Shown one piece after another: positions 25,279 to 33,285 of a stretch of 33,439 nucleotides of DNA. The stretch's first letter is position 1; each line of letters starts with the position of its first letter. The notes beneath the pieces are model-generated. The model was not told the DNA's origin, did not search any database, and worked only from the letters and a program-made list of their open reading frames with translations. Origin of the DNA: Rickettsiales bacterium. Lineage in GTDB: Bacteria > Pseudomonadota > Alphaproteobacteria > Rickettsiales > UBA1997. Position numbers and translations under genes: made by a program. Where the stretch lies: assembly GCA_021298605.1 (NCBI GenBank), contig JAJTDS010000010.1, positions 1-33,439 of the forward strand. The letters run 5' to 3'.

Positions 25279-28044
25279 ATGCAAAACAATAACGATAGCG
25301 ATTCTGGTCGTTCTAAATTAACTTTGAAGTTAAAAATGCCAGCTAATGTCGATACAAAATCTTTAGTTGGTAAATCTAAGGGTTTTGAAGATGTTAAATT
25401 TAATAGGTCAGCCGTTCAAGTTACAATAAAAGGTAGAAAAAAAGATTCTTCTTCTAAAGTTAATGAATCTCAGTCAAATCTTGATGTTATAGAGCTTGAG
25501 GCAAGGGTTAGGGCTGTATCAAAAAATTCTAAAGATTCTTTTATTGATGAAATAAAAATAAATGATAAGTTGAATGTTTTAGAAAAAATCGCAGTAAATA
25601 AAAAGAATTCTGAATCTATTAAATTAAATAAAGAGAAAGTTCAGGAAAATATCTTAGCAGATAATATAGATAATATTGAAAGTAAAGATATTGAAATTAA
25701 TGAAAATAAGGTGTTGGAGAGTAATAAAATTATTGCTTCAGAAATAATTTCTCAAAAAGATAACGAAGATAATAATAATTTAGAGTCAAGTTTTGTTGAA
25801 GATGAGGTTAATTTAAAATTAACGGTTGATAATTTTGAAGATAAGCAAATTCAAGAAGAAAAAATTGAAAATAAAAATCATAATTTGATTAAAAAGAAGG
25901 TTTTTGTTATCGATAATTTTGATGTAAGAAATAAAATTAGGCAAAGCATTGAGAATAGCAACAGAGAGAGGGAGGAAAAAGAAAAATTTACTCAAGAAAA
26001 AAAGAGATTAGAGTTAGAAAAAATAGAGCAACAAAAGGTAGTGCAACAAAAAATAACAAATGAAAGAAGTGTAATTGAGAAAGAAAGAAAATCAAAGGTT
26101 AAGGTAAGTTATAACGAGTTAGAAGACTTAGATTCAAAAGGCAAAAAAAGAAATATCAAAGAAGAAAAAATCAACAGTAGAAGATTAACATATTTTATTG
26201 GTAGCGGTCAAGATGAAGAAGAGGGTTTTTCCCGCAGAAGAAAAAAGCAAAAAAAAGTTGAGTTAAAAGATAGTAAAGATTATAAAAAAATTATTCGCGA
26301 AGTTAGTTTGCCAGAATTAATAACCGTCGCTGATCTTGCTGAAAGAATGGCTGAAAAAGTTGGAGATGTCGTAAAAAAGCTATTTGCGATGGGAACCGTT
26401 GCAACAAGTAATCAAGTAATTGATGTCGATACCGCAGAGATAATAATATCAGAATTTGGTCATGTTGCTAAAAGAGTAGCTTTTGCCGATGTTGAAAATG
26501 TTTTAGAAGAAGATGAAATGGAATTTGAAAAATTATCTAGAGCCCCAGTTGTTACAATAATGGGGCATGTCGATCACGGAAAAACTTCTCTTCTTGATGC
26601 TTTAAGAGAAACTAATGTGGTTCAAGGTGAACATGGTGGCATAACTCAACATATTGGAGCTTCAAGAATTAAAACTAATAGCGGTAAATTTATAACTTTC
26701 TTAGATACACCTGGTCACGAGGCCTTCACTGAAATGAGGTCTAGAGGAGCAAATGTTACCGATATAGTAATATTGGTAGTTGCTGCTGATGATGGTGTTA
26801 AAGAACAGACAATCGAGGCTATAAATCATGCAAAAGCAGCTAATGTTCCTGTTATAGTCGCAGTTAATAAAATTGATAAACCTGGTTGTGATCCTAGTAG
26901 GGTTAAAAATGAACTACTTTCCCACGGCATAATTGCTGAAGAATTAGGCGGAGATTCAATATTTATAGAAGTTTCTGCAAAGCAAAAAATTAATCTTGAT
27001 AAGCTTGAGGAGGCAATATTATTGCAAGCAGAAATGCTTGATTTAAAAAGTCGCTATAAAGGAAAGTCAAGTGGAGTTGTAGTTGAATCTAGGGTTGATA
27101 ATAATAAAGGTGTTGTTGTGACGGTTTTGGTTCAAAAAGGAACTCTCGATGTAGGAGATATAGTGGTTGTTGGAACTGCTTTTGGTAGAGTAAGAAAAAT
27201 GACTGATGATAAGGGTAAAAATATAAAAACCGCTACACCTTCTATGCCAGTTGAATTGCTAGGTTTAGACAGTGCTCCAAATGCTGGTGATAATTTTGTT
27301 GAGGTTAATGAGGAAAAAGATGCTAGGGAAATTTCTTCCTATCGACTCCGTAAACTCAAGGAAGAAAAATCAATGAAAAATTCAGCAAGAAGTTTTGCTG
27401 ATGTATTTAAAGAATCTGGTAAAGGAAGTTTAAAATATCTCAATATATTAATAAAAGGTGATGTTCATGGCTCTGTAGAGGCATTGCAAGGCAGTATATT
27501 AAAACTAAATAATGAAGAAGTTGCAATTAAAGTTATTCATGGTGCTACAGGCGGAATAACTCAAAGCGATGTTAATTTGGCAGTAGTTTCAAATGCTATT
27601 ATTATTGGTTTTAATGTTAGAGCTAATATTGATGCTAAAGAGCTTGCAGAAAATAAATCAATAGATATTCGTTACTATTCAATAATTTACAATGTTGTTG
27701 ATGATCTTAAAATGCTTCTTTCTGGAATGTTAAATCCAACCAAAAATGAACAATATCTTGGTCAGGCAGAAATTCGCCAAATATTTAAAATATCTGGATC
27801 TGGTAAAATAGCCGGTGGTTCAGTAATTGACGGTATTATAAAAAAGAATGGCAGAATTAGATTATTAAGAGATAATATAGTTGTTCATGATGGTTCATTA
27901 AAAACTTTAAAGAGATTTAAAGATGATGTAAAAGAGGTTAAGAATGGTTTTGAATGTGGTTTTTCAATAGATGGCTATGATGATATTAAAGAAAAAGATA
28001 TCATTGAATGTTACGAAATAACTGAACAAAAAAGAAGTTTATAA
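25279..28044 (+). CDS. infB: Translation initiation factor IF-2
   Basis: IF-2 is the GTPase that brings initiator tRNA to the ribosome. The G domain starts with VTIMGHVDHGKTSLLDAL (G1 Gly429), then LDTPGHEAFTEMRSRGANVTD, of which DTPGHE is G3, AVNKIDKPG (G4) and EVSAK (G5). Domains II, C1 and C2 follow, including IKGDVHGSVEALQGSI and ending GYDDIKEKDIIECYE. An IF2_N fold is likely at about residues 345-395 (SLPELITVADLAERMAEKV). Residues 1-340 are mostly low-complexity, Lys/Glu/Asn-rich and presumably flexible. It follows nusA by 78 bases; YlxR, usual between them, is missing. Downstream lies a convergent terminator. Confidence 0.97.
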   Translation: MQNNNDSDSGRSKLTLKLKMPANVDTKSLVGKSKGFEDVKFNRSAVQVTIKGRKKDSSSKVNESQSNLDVIELEARVRAVSKNSKDSFIDEIKINDKLNVLEKIAVNKKNSESIKLNKEKVQENILADNIDNIESKDIEINENKVLESNKIIASEIISQKDNEDNNNLESSFVEDEVNLKLTVDNFEDKQIQEEKIENKNHNLIKKKVFVIDNFDVRNKIRQSIENSNREREEKEKFTQEKKRLELEKIEQQKVVQQKITNERSVIEKERKSKVKVSYNELEDLDSKGKKRNIKEEKINSRRLTYFIGSGQDEEEGFSRRRKKQKKVELKDSKDYKKIIREVSLPELITVADLAERMAEKVGDVVKKLFAMGTVATSNQVIDVDTAEIIISEFGHVAKRVAFADVENVLEEDEMEFEKLSRAPVVTIMGHVDHGKTSLLDALRETNVVQGEHGGITQHIGASRIKTNSGKFITFLDTPGHEAFTEMRSRGANVTDIVILVVAADDGVKEQTIEAINHAKAANVPVIVAVNKIDKPGCDPSRVKNELLSHGIIAEELGGDSIFIEVSAKQKINLDKLEEAILLQAEMLDLKSRYKGKSSGVVVESRVDNNKGVVVTVLVQKGTLDVGDIVVVGTAFGRVRKMTDDKGKNIKTATPSMPVELLGLDSAPNAGDNFVEVNEEKDAREISSYRLRKLKEEKSMKNSARSFADVFKESGKGSLKYLNILIKGDVHGSVEALQGSILKLNNEEVAIKVIHGATGGITQSDVNLAVVSNAIIIGFNVRANIDAKELAENKSIDIRYYSIIYNVVDDLKMLLSGMLNPTKNEQYLGQAEIRQIFKISGSGKIAGGSVIDGIIKKNGRIRLLRDNIVVHDGSLKTLKRFKDDVKEVKNGFECGFSIDGYDDIKEKDIIECYEITEQKRSL

Positions 28045-28070
28045 AAAGGTTAAATTTTAATTTAACCTTT
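28045..28070. terminator. Bidirectional terminator between infB and ccoG
   Basis: A perfect 10-base inverted repeat, AAAGGTTAAA (28045-28054) and TTTAACCTTT (28061-28070), encloses a 6-base loop. A-runs flank one side and T-runs the other, so either strand gives a hairpin near a U-rich stretch. It sits exactly between the convergent stops of infB (28044) and ccoG (28080). Confidence 0.7.
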
Positions 28071-28079
28071 GTTTGATAT

Positions 28080-29498
28080 TTACTGAATCATAAAAATTGC
28101 TTCAAAATTCTTTACTTCTCCATTTTCAATCTCTTCAAGTTTAAATGTTAAATTTAAAAACTTTTCTTTACATTCATTTATTAAATCTTCTGGTAAAATG
28201 ACAAATAAATGAAATGATGTTTGGAAACTCTTTTTTGCAATAAATTCAATATTATTTTTATCAATTAGGCGATACATCGCTCCATCCGATTCCTTTATTA
28301 TCGCAACATTTGGTGAAGTTATCGTCAATCTAAAATTTTTATCTTGATGTGTTTTGTTAAAAAACTTTAATTGATAGCCATTTCTAACCGATCCATTACT
28401 TAATCTGACTGCTATGGGGTTTCTATCATTAATTATATCTATTTCCAAATTAGCTTTATTGACTAATGAAAATAGTGTGATGCCAGTTACGGTAATTAAA
28501 ATAATTAAGTAGTAATAAGTTCTGACTCGAAAAATTTTAAAGCTATTTTTGAGGCTTTTATTTTCAAGATTTCTTTCCGTGTCATATCTAATAAGACCTT
28601 TTGGTAAGCCAATTTTTTCCATTATGTTATCGCAGGCATCGATGCAAAGTCCACAAGCTATACACTCCATTTGCAGACCATTTCTAATATCTATATCTTG
28701 CGGACAAACCACTACACATTGTTTACAATCAATGCAATGTCCACGGTGATTAAAATTTTCATCCTTATTTGCTTTTCCTCTAGGCTCGCCTCTATTTTTA
28801 TCGTAGCTTATTATTAGAGTATCTTTATCAAACATTGCTGACTGGAATTTTGCATAAGGACACATATAAATACAAACATGTTCTCTGGCAAATCCAGCCA
28901 TTATATAGGTTGCAGAAGCAATTCCAAGAATCCAGCCCCAAATATTATAATTTATTGGAAATTTAAATAAGTTATCAAATAGCCAGTAAATGTCGTTAAA
29001 ATAACTGACAAATCCAAATCCAGTTATTAGTGAAAAGGTAATCCAACTTAGATGAGTAAGAAATTTTTTAAAATATTTTTCTAGAGATTTTTTTCTATCA
29101 AGGATAATTCTTTCATTTCTTTCTCCTTGAAATAATCTTTCTATGGCAATAAAAATATCTGTCCATACCGTTTGAAAACAAGCATATCCGCACCATATTC
29201 TTCCAAATAAAGAGGTAACAAAAAATAGCATTAAGGCACTAATTACAAGTATAGAAGCTAGATAATAAGTTTCTTTTGGCCATATTTCTATTATAAAATA
29301 ATAGATTTTTCCAGCAGTCATATCAATTAAAATTCCTTGATTGGGAAGTTCTTCACCGCGATTGAATCTAATTAATGGGGTTGCAAAATAGATTAGCATA
29401 AAAATACTATTTAGAATCCATTTTAATTTACGAAACTTTCCTTTAACTGATTGTGGATAGGTTCTTTTTTTAGGAGAAAAATATTTACTAATCATCAT
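28080..29498 (-). CDS. ccoG: Cytochrome c oxidase accessory protein CcoG/FixG
   Basis: CcoG is a membrane-bound ferredoxin-like protein needed for copper delivery to cbb3-type oxidase. Membrane spans occur at about residues 28-44, 78-96, 150-170, 185-202 and 333-350. Two 4Fe-4S motifs are intact: C255, C258, C261, C265 (CIDCKQCVVVCP) and C279, C282, C285, C289 (CIACGLCIDAC). The additional CGYACFQTVW and CIYMCPYAKFQSAMFD segments, typical for FixG, are also present. The C-terminal third is an Ig-like periplasmic domain. Length 472 is normal. No cco structural genes are in view, but the protein implies a cbb3 oxidase and microaerobic respiration. Confidence 0.93.
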   Translation of the reverse strand: MMISKYFSPKKRTYPQSVKGKFRKLKWILNSIFMLIYFATPLIRFNRGEELPNQGILIDMTAGKIYYFIIEIWPKETYYLASILVISALMLFFVTSLFGRIWCGYACFQTVWTDIFIAIERLFQGERNERIILDRKKSLEKYFKKFLTHLSWITFSLITGFGFVSYFNDIYWLFDNLFKFPINYNIWGWILGIASATYIMAGFAREHVCIYMCPYAKFQSAMFDKDTLIISYDKNRGEPRGKANKDENFNHRGHCIDCKQCVVVCPQDIDIRNGLQMECIACGLCIDACDNIMEKIGLPKGLIRYDTERNLENKSLKNSFKIFRVRTYYYLIILITVTGITLFSLVNKANLEIDIINDRNPIAVRLSNGSVRNGYQLKFFNKTHQDKNFRLTITSPNVAIIKESDGAMYRLIDKNNIEFIAKKSFQTSFHLFVILPEDLINECKEKFLNLTFKLEEIENGEVKNFEAIFMIQ

Positions 29499-29645
29499 TT
29501 ATTATTTCTAAGCCTTGATTTTATTGATTCTGTTAAAAATTAATTTTTTGTTAAAAAATTCTTGCAATATTAAAATGATTAATTAGATTGTTGCAATCTT
29601 TTTTTAAGTGATATTTTATATACAAAAAATAATATTTAGCTCAAA

Positions 29646-29720
29646 GGCCCCTTCGTCTAACGGTTAGGACGCCACCCTTTCACGGTGGCAATACGGATTC
29701 GAATTCCGTAGGGGTCACCA
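29646..29720 (+). tRNA. tRNA-Glu (anticodon TTC)
   Basis: The acceptor stem GGCCCCT pairs with AGGGGTC (one G-U). The D arm carries CTAACGGTTAGG. The anticodon stem GCCAC/GTGGC frames the loop CCTTTCA with anticodon TTC. The T arm is TACGG-ATTCGAA-TTCCGTA-like and normal. The discriminator is A, and CCA is encoded at 29718-29720. Confidence 0.95.
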
Positions 29721-29806
29721 TTAATCGCCATATAAATTCAAGAAATTATTTATAATCAATCAATTTTTAAATATTATTGCTAAATCATTGCATATGATTA
29801 TATCAA

Positions 29807-30448
29807 ATGTCTAAATACAGAAATATTAATTAATTAAAATATCAACCAATTAACACTCATCATCAAAGATTTATATTGCTGTTTTAGATAGTAAATTAAA
29901 ATCTAACGAAGAAATAAAATTGGAAAATATTTTAGAAAAAGCAAATATATTCTTATTTAATAGTTATTTATACTAAAAGGTGATAGCCTTCTTAAAATAA
30001 AAGAATTTTTTCTGAACTTACCACAAGAATCTTTAAAAGTTGAGAGTAATTTAGAATTATTAAAAAAATTTATTAAACAATATATTAAAGAATCTCCTAA
30101 CAATTGCAAAACTGATTCGTATAAACAGATTAATTAAGAGAGATTAAAGAAATTATGAATTCTTCATTTGAAAATGTAAAAAATAAAAAAGCTAAACTAG
30201 AATTTAATCATCCTGAAGATTTTACATTAATTAATAAAAAGCTAGCTTATATTTTAAAAAATAATGAAGATGAAGAGGTTTTAAATAAAATAGTTAACAA
30301 ATTTTAGCGACAATTATTCGATTGAAAAATTAAAAATTGACACAAATTTAATACTAAAAAATTTAATGAAGATGATCCTTATAATCAAATTAGCAACATA
30401 AATTTCAATTCTAAAAAGTTAACTATTCAACAAGTTGCGAGAGATTAA
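29807..30448 (+). pseudogene. Decayed protein gene of unknown family
   Basis: This 850-base gap between tRNA-Glu and mlaE has no intact gene but reads as pieces of one former protein of about 200 residues in shifting frames. They include a start MSKYRNIN at 29807, then SSKIYIAVLDSKLKSNEEIK (from 29857), KGDSLLKIKEFFLNLP (from 29976, to a TAA at 30135), REIKEIMNSSFENVKN through EVLNKIVNKF (30137-30307), a SDNYSIEKLKIDTNL stretch one frame over, and NFNSKKLTIQQVARD ending at 30448. Each frame change needs one or two indels. The style (Lys/Asn-rich, helical) resembles the orphan ORFs at the window's left end, but I see no clear homology. Chance open frames in AT-rich DNA cannot be excluded. Confidence 0.45.
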
Positions 30449-30504
30449 ATTTAGAATTGACTTATAGACTTTTAAATTTTAAGTTAATCTTTAATTTGTT
30501 TTCT

Positions 30505-30539
30505 CTGAAGCTTTTTAATTAAAAGTTAAAAAGCTTCAG
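30505..30539 (+). terminator. Strong 14-bp hairpin upstream of mlaE
   Basis: CTGAAGCTTTTTAA (30505-30518) and its exact complement (30526-30539) enclose a 7-base loop TTAAAAG. It is the most stable inverted repeat I noticed. It lacks a T-run directly after the stem on either strand, so it could be a terminator of the decayed gene, an operator or an attenuator for mlaE, which starts 30 bases later. Confidence 0.5.
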
Positions 30540-30569
30540 CTTACTTATTATATTAAATAAATTTAAAAA

Positions 30570-31343
30570 ATGATCATTAAATTAATTGAGATGTTAGGTA
30601 GATTCTCTTTATTTAACCTTAGTCAAATTGGTTCAGTTGCTATATTTGCTGGTAATAGTATTAAGCATTGCTTTACCACTCCTTTTTATTTAAAAATTAT
30701 TTTAAAAAAATTTTTACAAATAGGCTATTATTCTCTACCTGTGGTAGGTTTGACAGCAATATTTTCAGGGGCAGTATTGGCATTGCAAAGTTATTCTGGT
30801 TTTTCTCGCTTTAATGCAGAGAGTACGATTGCTACTGTTGTCGTTCTTTCAATTACTCGTGAATTAGGTCCTGTTTTGGCTGGATTAATGGTTGCGGGTA
30901 GAGTGGGGGCATCTATTGCTGCAGAAATTGGTACAATGAAAGTAACTGAACAGATTGATGCTTTAAAAACTTTATCAACAAATCCCTTCAAATATCTAGT
31001 TGTACCAAGAGTTTGGTCTTCTGTTATTGCAATGCCTCTTTTAGTTTTGATAGCCGATATTATCGGTGTTTTGGGTGGATATCTAGTAAGTGTTTATGTT
31101 TTAGGTTTCTCTTCTGGAAATTATATCATTAATAGTTTTAAGTTTTTAGAAAAAATAGATGTTTTTTTAGGATTAGTAAAAGCTGGAGTATTTGGTTTGA
31201 TAATTTCGGTGATAAGTTGTTATTTTGGCTATAATTCCAAGGGCGGTGCTGAAGGGGTTGGTATAGCAACCACTAATGCGGTTGTCTGTTCTTCGATAAT
31301 AATATTGTTAGCAAATTATATTATTACAGGATTATTCTTTTAG
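30570..31343 (+). CDS. mlaE: MlaE-type ABC transporter permease
   Basis: This is the permease of the phospholipid transport system that maintains outer-membrane lipid asymmetry. The family signature is intact: TRELGPVLAGLMVAGRVGAS at about residues 96-115, followed by AAEIGTMKVTEQIDALKTL, whose core GTMKVTEQIDAL is typical, and the end region YNSKGGAEGVGIATTNAVV. Five or so membrane spans are visible between residues 52 and 256. Length 257 is normal. The partner ATPase MlaF and the MCE protein MlaD, usually directly downstream, are absent; an alaS fragment follows after 34 bases. Confidence 0.92.
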   Translation: MIIKLIEMLGRFSLFNLSQIGSVAIFAGNSIKHCFTTPFYLKIILKKFLQIGYYSLPVVGLTAIFSGAVLALQSYSGFSRFNAESTIATVVVLSITRELGPVLAGLMVAGRVGASIAAEIGTMKVTEQIDALKTLSTNPFKYLVVPRVWSSVIAMPLLVLIADIIGVLGGYLVSVYVLGFSSGNYIINSFKFLEKIDVFLGLVKAGVFGLIISVISCYFGYNSKGGAEGVGIATTNAVVCSSIIILLANYIITGLFF

Positions 31344-31377
31344 TTTAGAGATTAAATATCAAAAATATTAATAAATT

Positions 31378-33198
31378 ATGAAAATTAAATCAGAATTAAA
31401 AATTATTGCCGATCATCTTCGTTCCTCTTGTTTTTTGATTGCTGATGGTATATTGCCAAGTAATGAGGGTAGAGGATATGTTTTAAGAAGAATAATGAGA
31501 AGAGCGATGTTGCAAATTCATAAACTTGAAGCTAAAGAATCTCTAATGCATAAACTGGTTGATGATTTAATTCATGAATTCAAGGATATTTATCCTGAAT
31601 TAAAAAAGGCAAGAGAAAATATTATTGAAAATTTATTAAATGAAGAAGAAAAATTCCGCGACACTCTTGATAGGGGCTTAAAAATATTGAATGAAGAATT
31701 ATCAAAAATTAAAAATCAAAAATCTAATTATTTTAGTGGTGCTTTAGCATTTAGGCTTTACGATACATTTGGCTTCCCTCTTGATTTAACACAAGATATT
31801 TTAAAAGATTATAATTTAGAGGTTGATATAGAAGAATTTAATATAGAAATGAAAAACCAGAGGCAAAAAGCAAAAGATAATTGGGTGGGTAGCGGTGAAG
31901 AATCTCTTGATAAAATATTTTTTGCGATTAAGCAACAATTTGGAGCCACTAATTTTATTGGATATCAACAATTTGAATCAGAGGCAACTATATTGGCAAT
32001 ATTGATAGATAACAAGTTTGTTGATTCTACTAAATATGTTGATTTTGAATTTAAAAATATTGCCATAGTTCTTGATACAACTCCTTTTTATGGCACTTCT
32101 GGTGGTCAGAAAGGAGATGATGGTTTTCTAATTGATAATCAAAATAATCAATTTTTAGTTAGTGAAACAAAAAAAATCAACGATATTTTATTGCATTTTA
32201 TTGATTTAGATTCGTTAAAATTAAAGAATTCAGATAATATATTTTTAACAAAAGGTCAAAAAATAAGCACCATAATTAATGTTGAAAATCGTAAAAGTAG
32301 AGCAAGAAATCACTCTGCGACCCATTTGTTACACAAAACTTTAAAAGAAGTTTTGGGAAATTCAATAGTACAAAAAGGTTCAAATGTCGATGTTGATAGT
32401 TTTACCTTTGATTTTAATTTTAACCGATCGCTTAGCGAATCAGAAATTACAACTATCGAAGATATTGTTAATAAAAAGATTATCGCCAATCAAGATGCTC
32501 AAACAAAATTAATGAAATTAGAAGATGCAAGAAATAGTGGTGCCGAAGCATTGTTTGGTGAAAAATATGATTCAGAAGTTAGGGTTGTTAATATAGGTTC
32601 TTCAATTGAGTTATGCGGAGGAACTCATGTCAAGGCGAGTGGCGATATTGGTTTATTTAAAATAATTTCAGAAAAAAGTATTGCTTCTGGAATTCGTAGA
32701 ATAGAAGCAAAAACTGCAAATTTTGCTCTTGAATATTTACGAAATCAACAAATTAATTTAGAAAACACAATTAATAATTTAAATCGCAATATTAAAAATT
32801 ATGACAAAGAAATTCATAATCTAAAAAGGCAAATTTTGTTTTCAAGGCTTGATAATATAGAATCTTTAAACATTAACAATCTCAAATTGGTGGTTAATAT
32901 CTTTGAAAATACTGAAGCAAAAGATTTGCGAGAAATCGCTAATGAATTAAAGAAAAAAAAGCAATTTAAAAATAAAACTTTATTTTTATTATTTTCTATT
33001 TTTGAAAATAAAGTTACTGCAATTATTGTCTTTACTGCCGACTTAGAAAATAAATATAATGCAATTAATCTTATTAATGCTTTAATTACATATATTGGTG
33101 GTAAAAATGGTGGAGGTAAGCCTAATTTTGCCATGGGTGGAGGAGATAATGAAAAAGGCATCAATCAGGCAATAGAAGTTTTTAAATCATTAATTTAA
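31378..33198 (+). CDS. alaS: Alanyl-tRNA synthetase lacking its catalytic N-terminal part
   Basis: The protein matches bacterial AlaRS only from about E. coli residue 280 onward. It begins MKIKSELKIIADHLRSS, then CFLIADGILPSNEGRGYVLR (tRNA-recognition helices), a RLYDTFGFPLDLT region, the editing domain with metal ligands in HSATH (H312, H316) and CGGTH (C413, H417), a coiled stretch near 460-485, and the C-Ala domain with GGKNGGGKPNFAMGGG. Class II motifs 1-3, which activate alanine, are missing. An in-frame TAA at 31372 precedes the ATG by three bases, so the frame cannot extend upstream, and no N-terminal remnant is seen in the 34-base gap or in mlaE. The retained part is complete and well conserved. 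It could be half of a split enzyme, a separate editing factor, a relic or a misjoin. Confidence 0.9.
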   Translation: MKIKSELKIIADHLRSSCFLIADGILPSNEGRGYVLRRIMRRAMLQIHKLEAKESLMHKLVDDLIHEFKDIYPELKKARENIIENLLNEEEKFRDTLDRGLKILNEELSKIKNQKSNYFSGALAFRLYDTFGFPLDLTQDILKDYNLEVDIEEFNIEMKNQRQKAKDNWVGSGEESLDKIFFAIKQQFGATNFIGYQQFESEATILAILIDNKFVDSTKYVDFEFKNIAIVLDTTPFYGTSGGQKGDDGFLIDNQNNQFLVSETKKINDILLHFIDLDSLKLKNSDNIFLTKGQKISTIINVENRKSRARNHSATHLLHKTLKEVLGNSIVQKGSNVDVDSFTFDFNFNRSLSESEITTIEDIVNKKIIANQDAQTKLMKLEDARNSGAEALFGEKYDSEVRVVNIGSSIELCGGTHVKASGDIGLFKIISEKSIASGIRRIEAKTANFALEYLRNQQINLENTINNLNRNIKNYDKEIHNLKRQILFSRLDNIESLNINNLKLVVNIFENTEAKDLREIANELKKKKQFKNKTLFLLFSIFENKVTAIIVFTADLENKYNAINLINALITYIGGKNGGGKPNFAMGGGDNEKGINQAIEVFKSLI

Positions 33199-33285
33199 AA
33201 ATCAAATATTTGCCAATATTGACTAATTAAAAATGAAATTTATAGTTAAGATGAAAATATTTATTAATTTATTTTTTTGAATAAA

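Noticed and set aside
32814-33164. 116-codon minus-strand ORF inside alaS
   Set aside because: Antisense to the coiled stretch and C-Ala domain of alaS; Pro/Phe/Leu-rich content arises from complementing Gly/Lys/Asn codons.
31378-33198. Reading the alaS fragment as an AlaX trans-editing protein
   Set aside because: It contains the tRNA-recognition helices (IADHLRSS, RGYVLRR) and a full C-Ala domain, so it derives from AlaRS and is not a typical AlaX.
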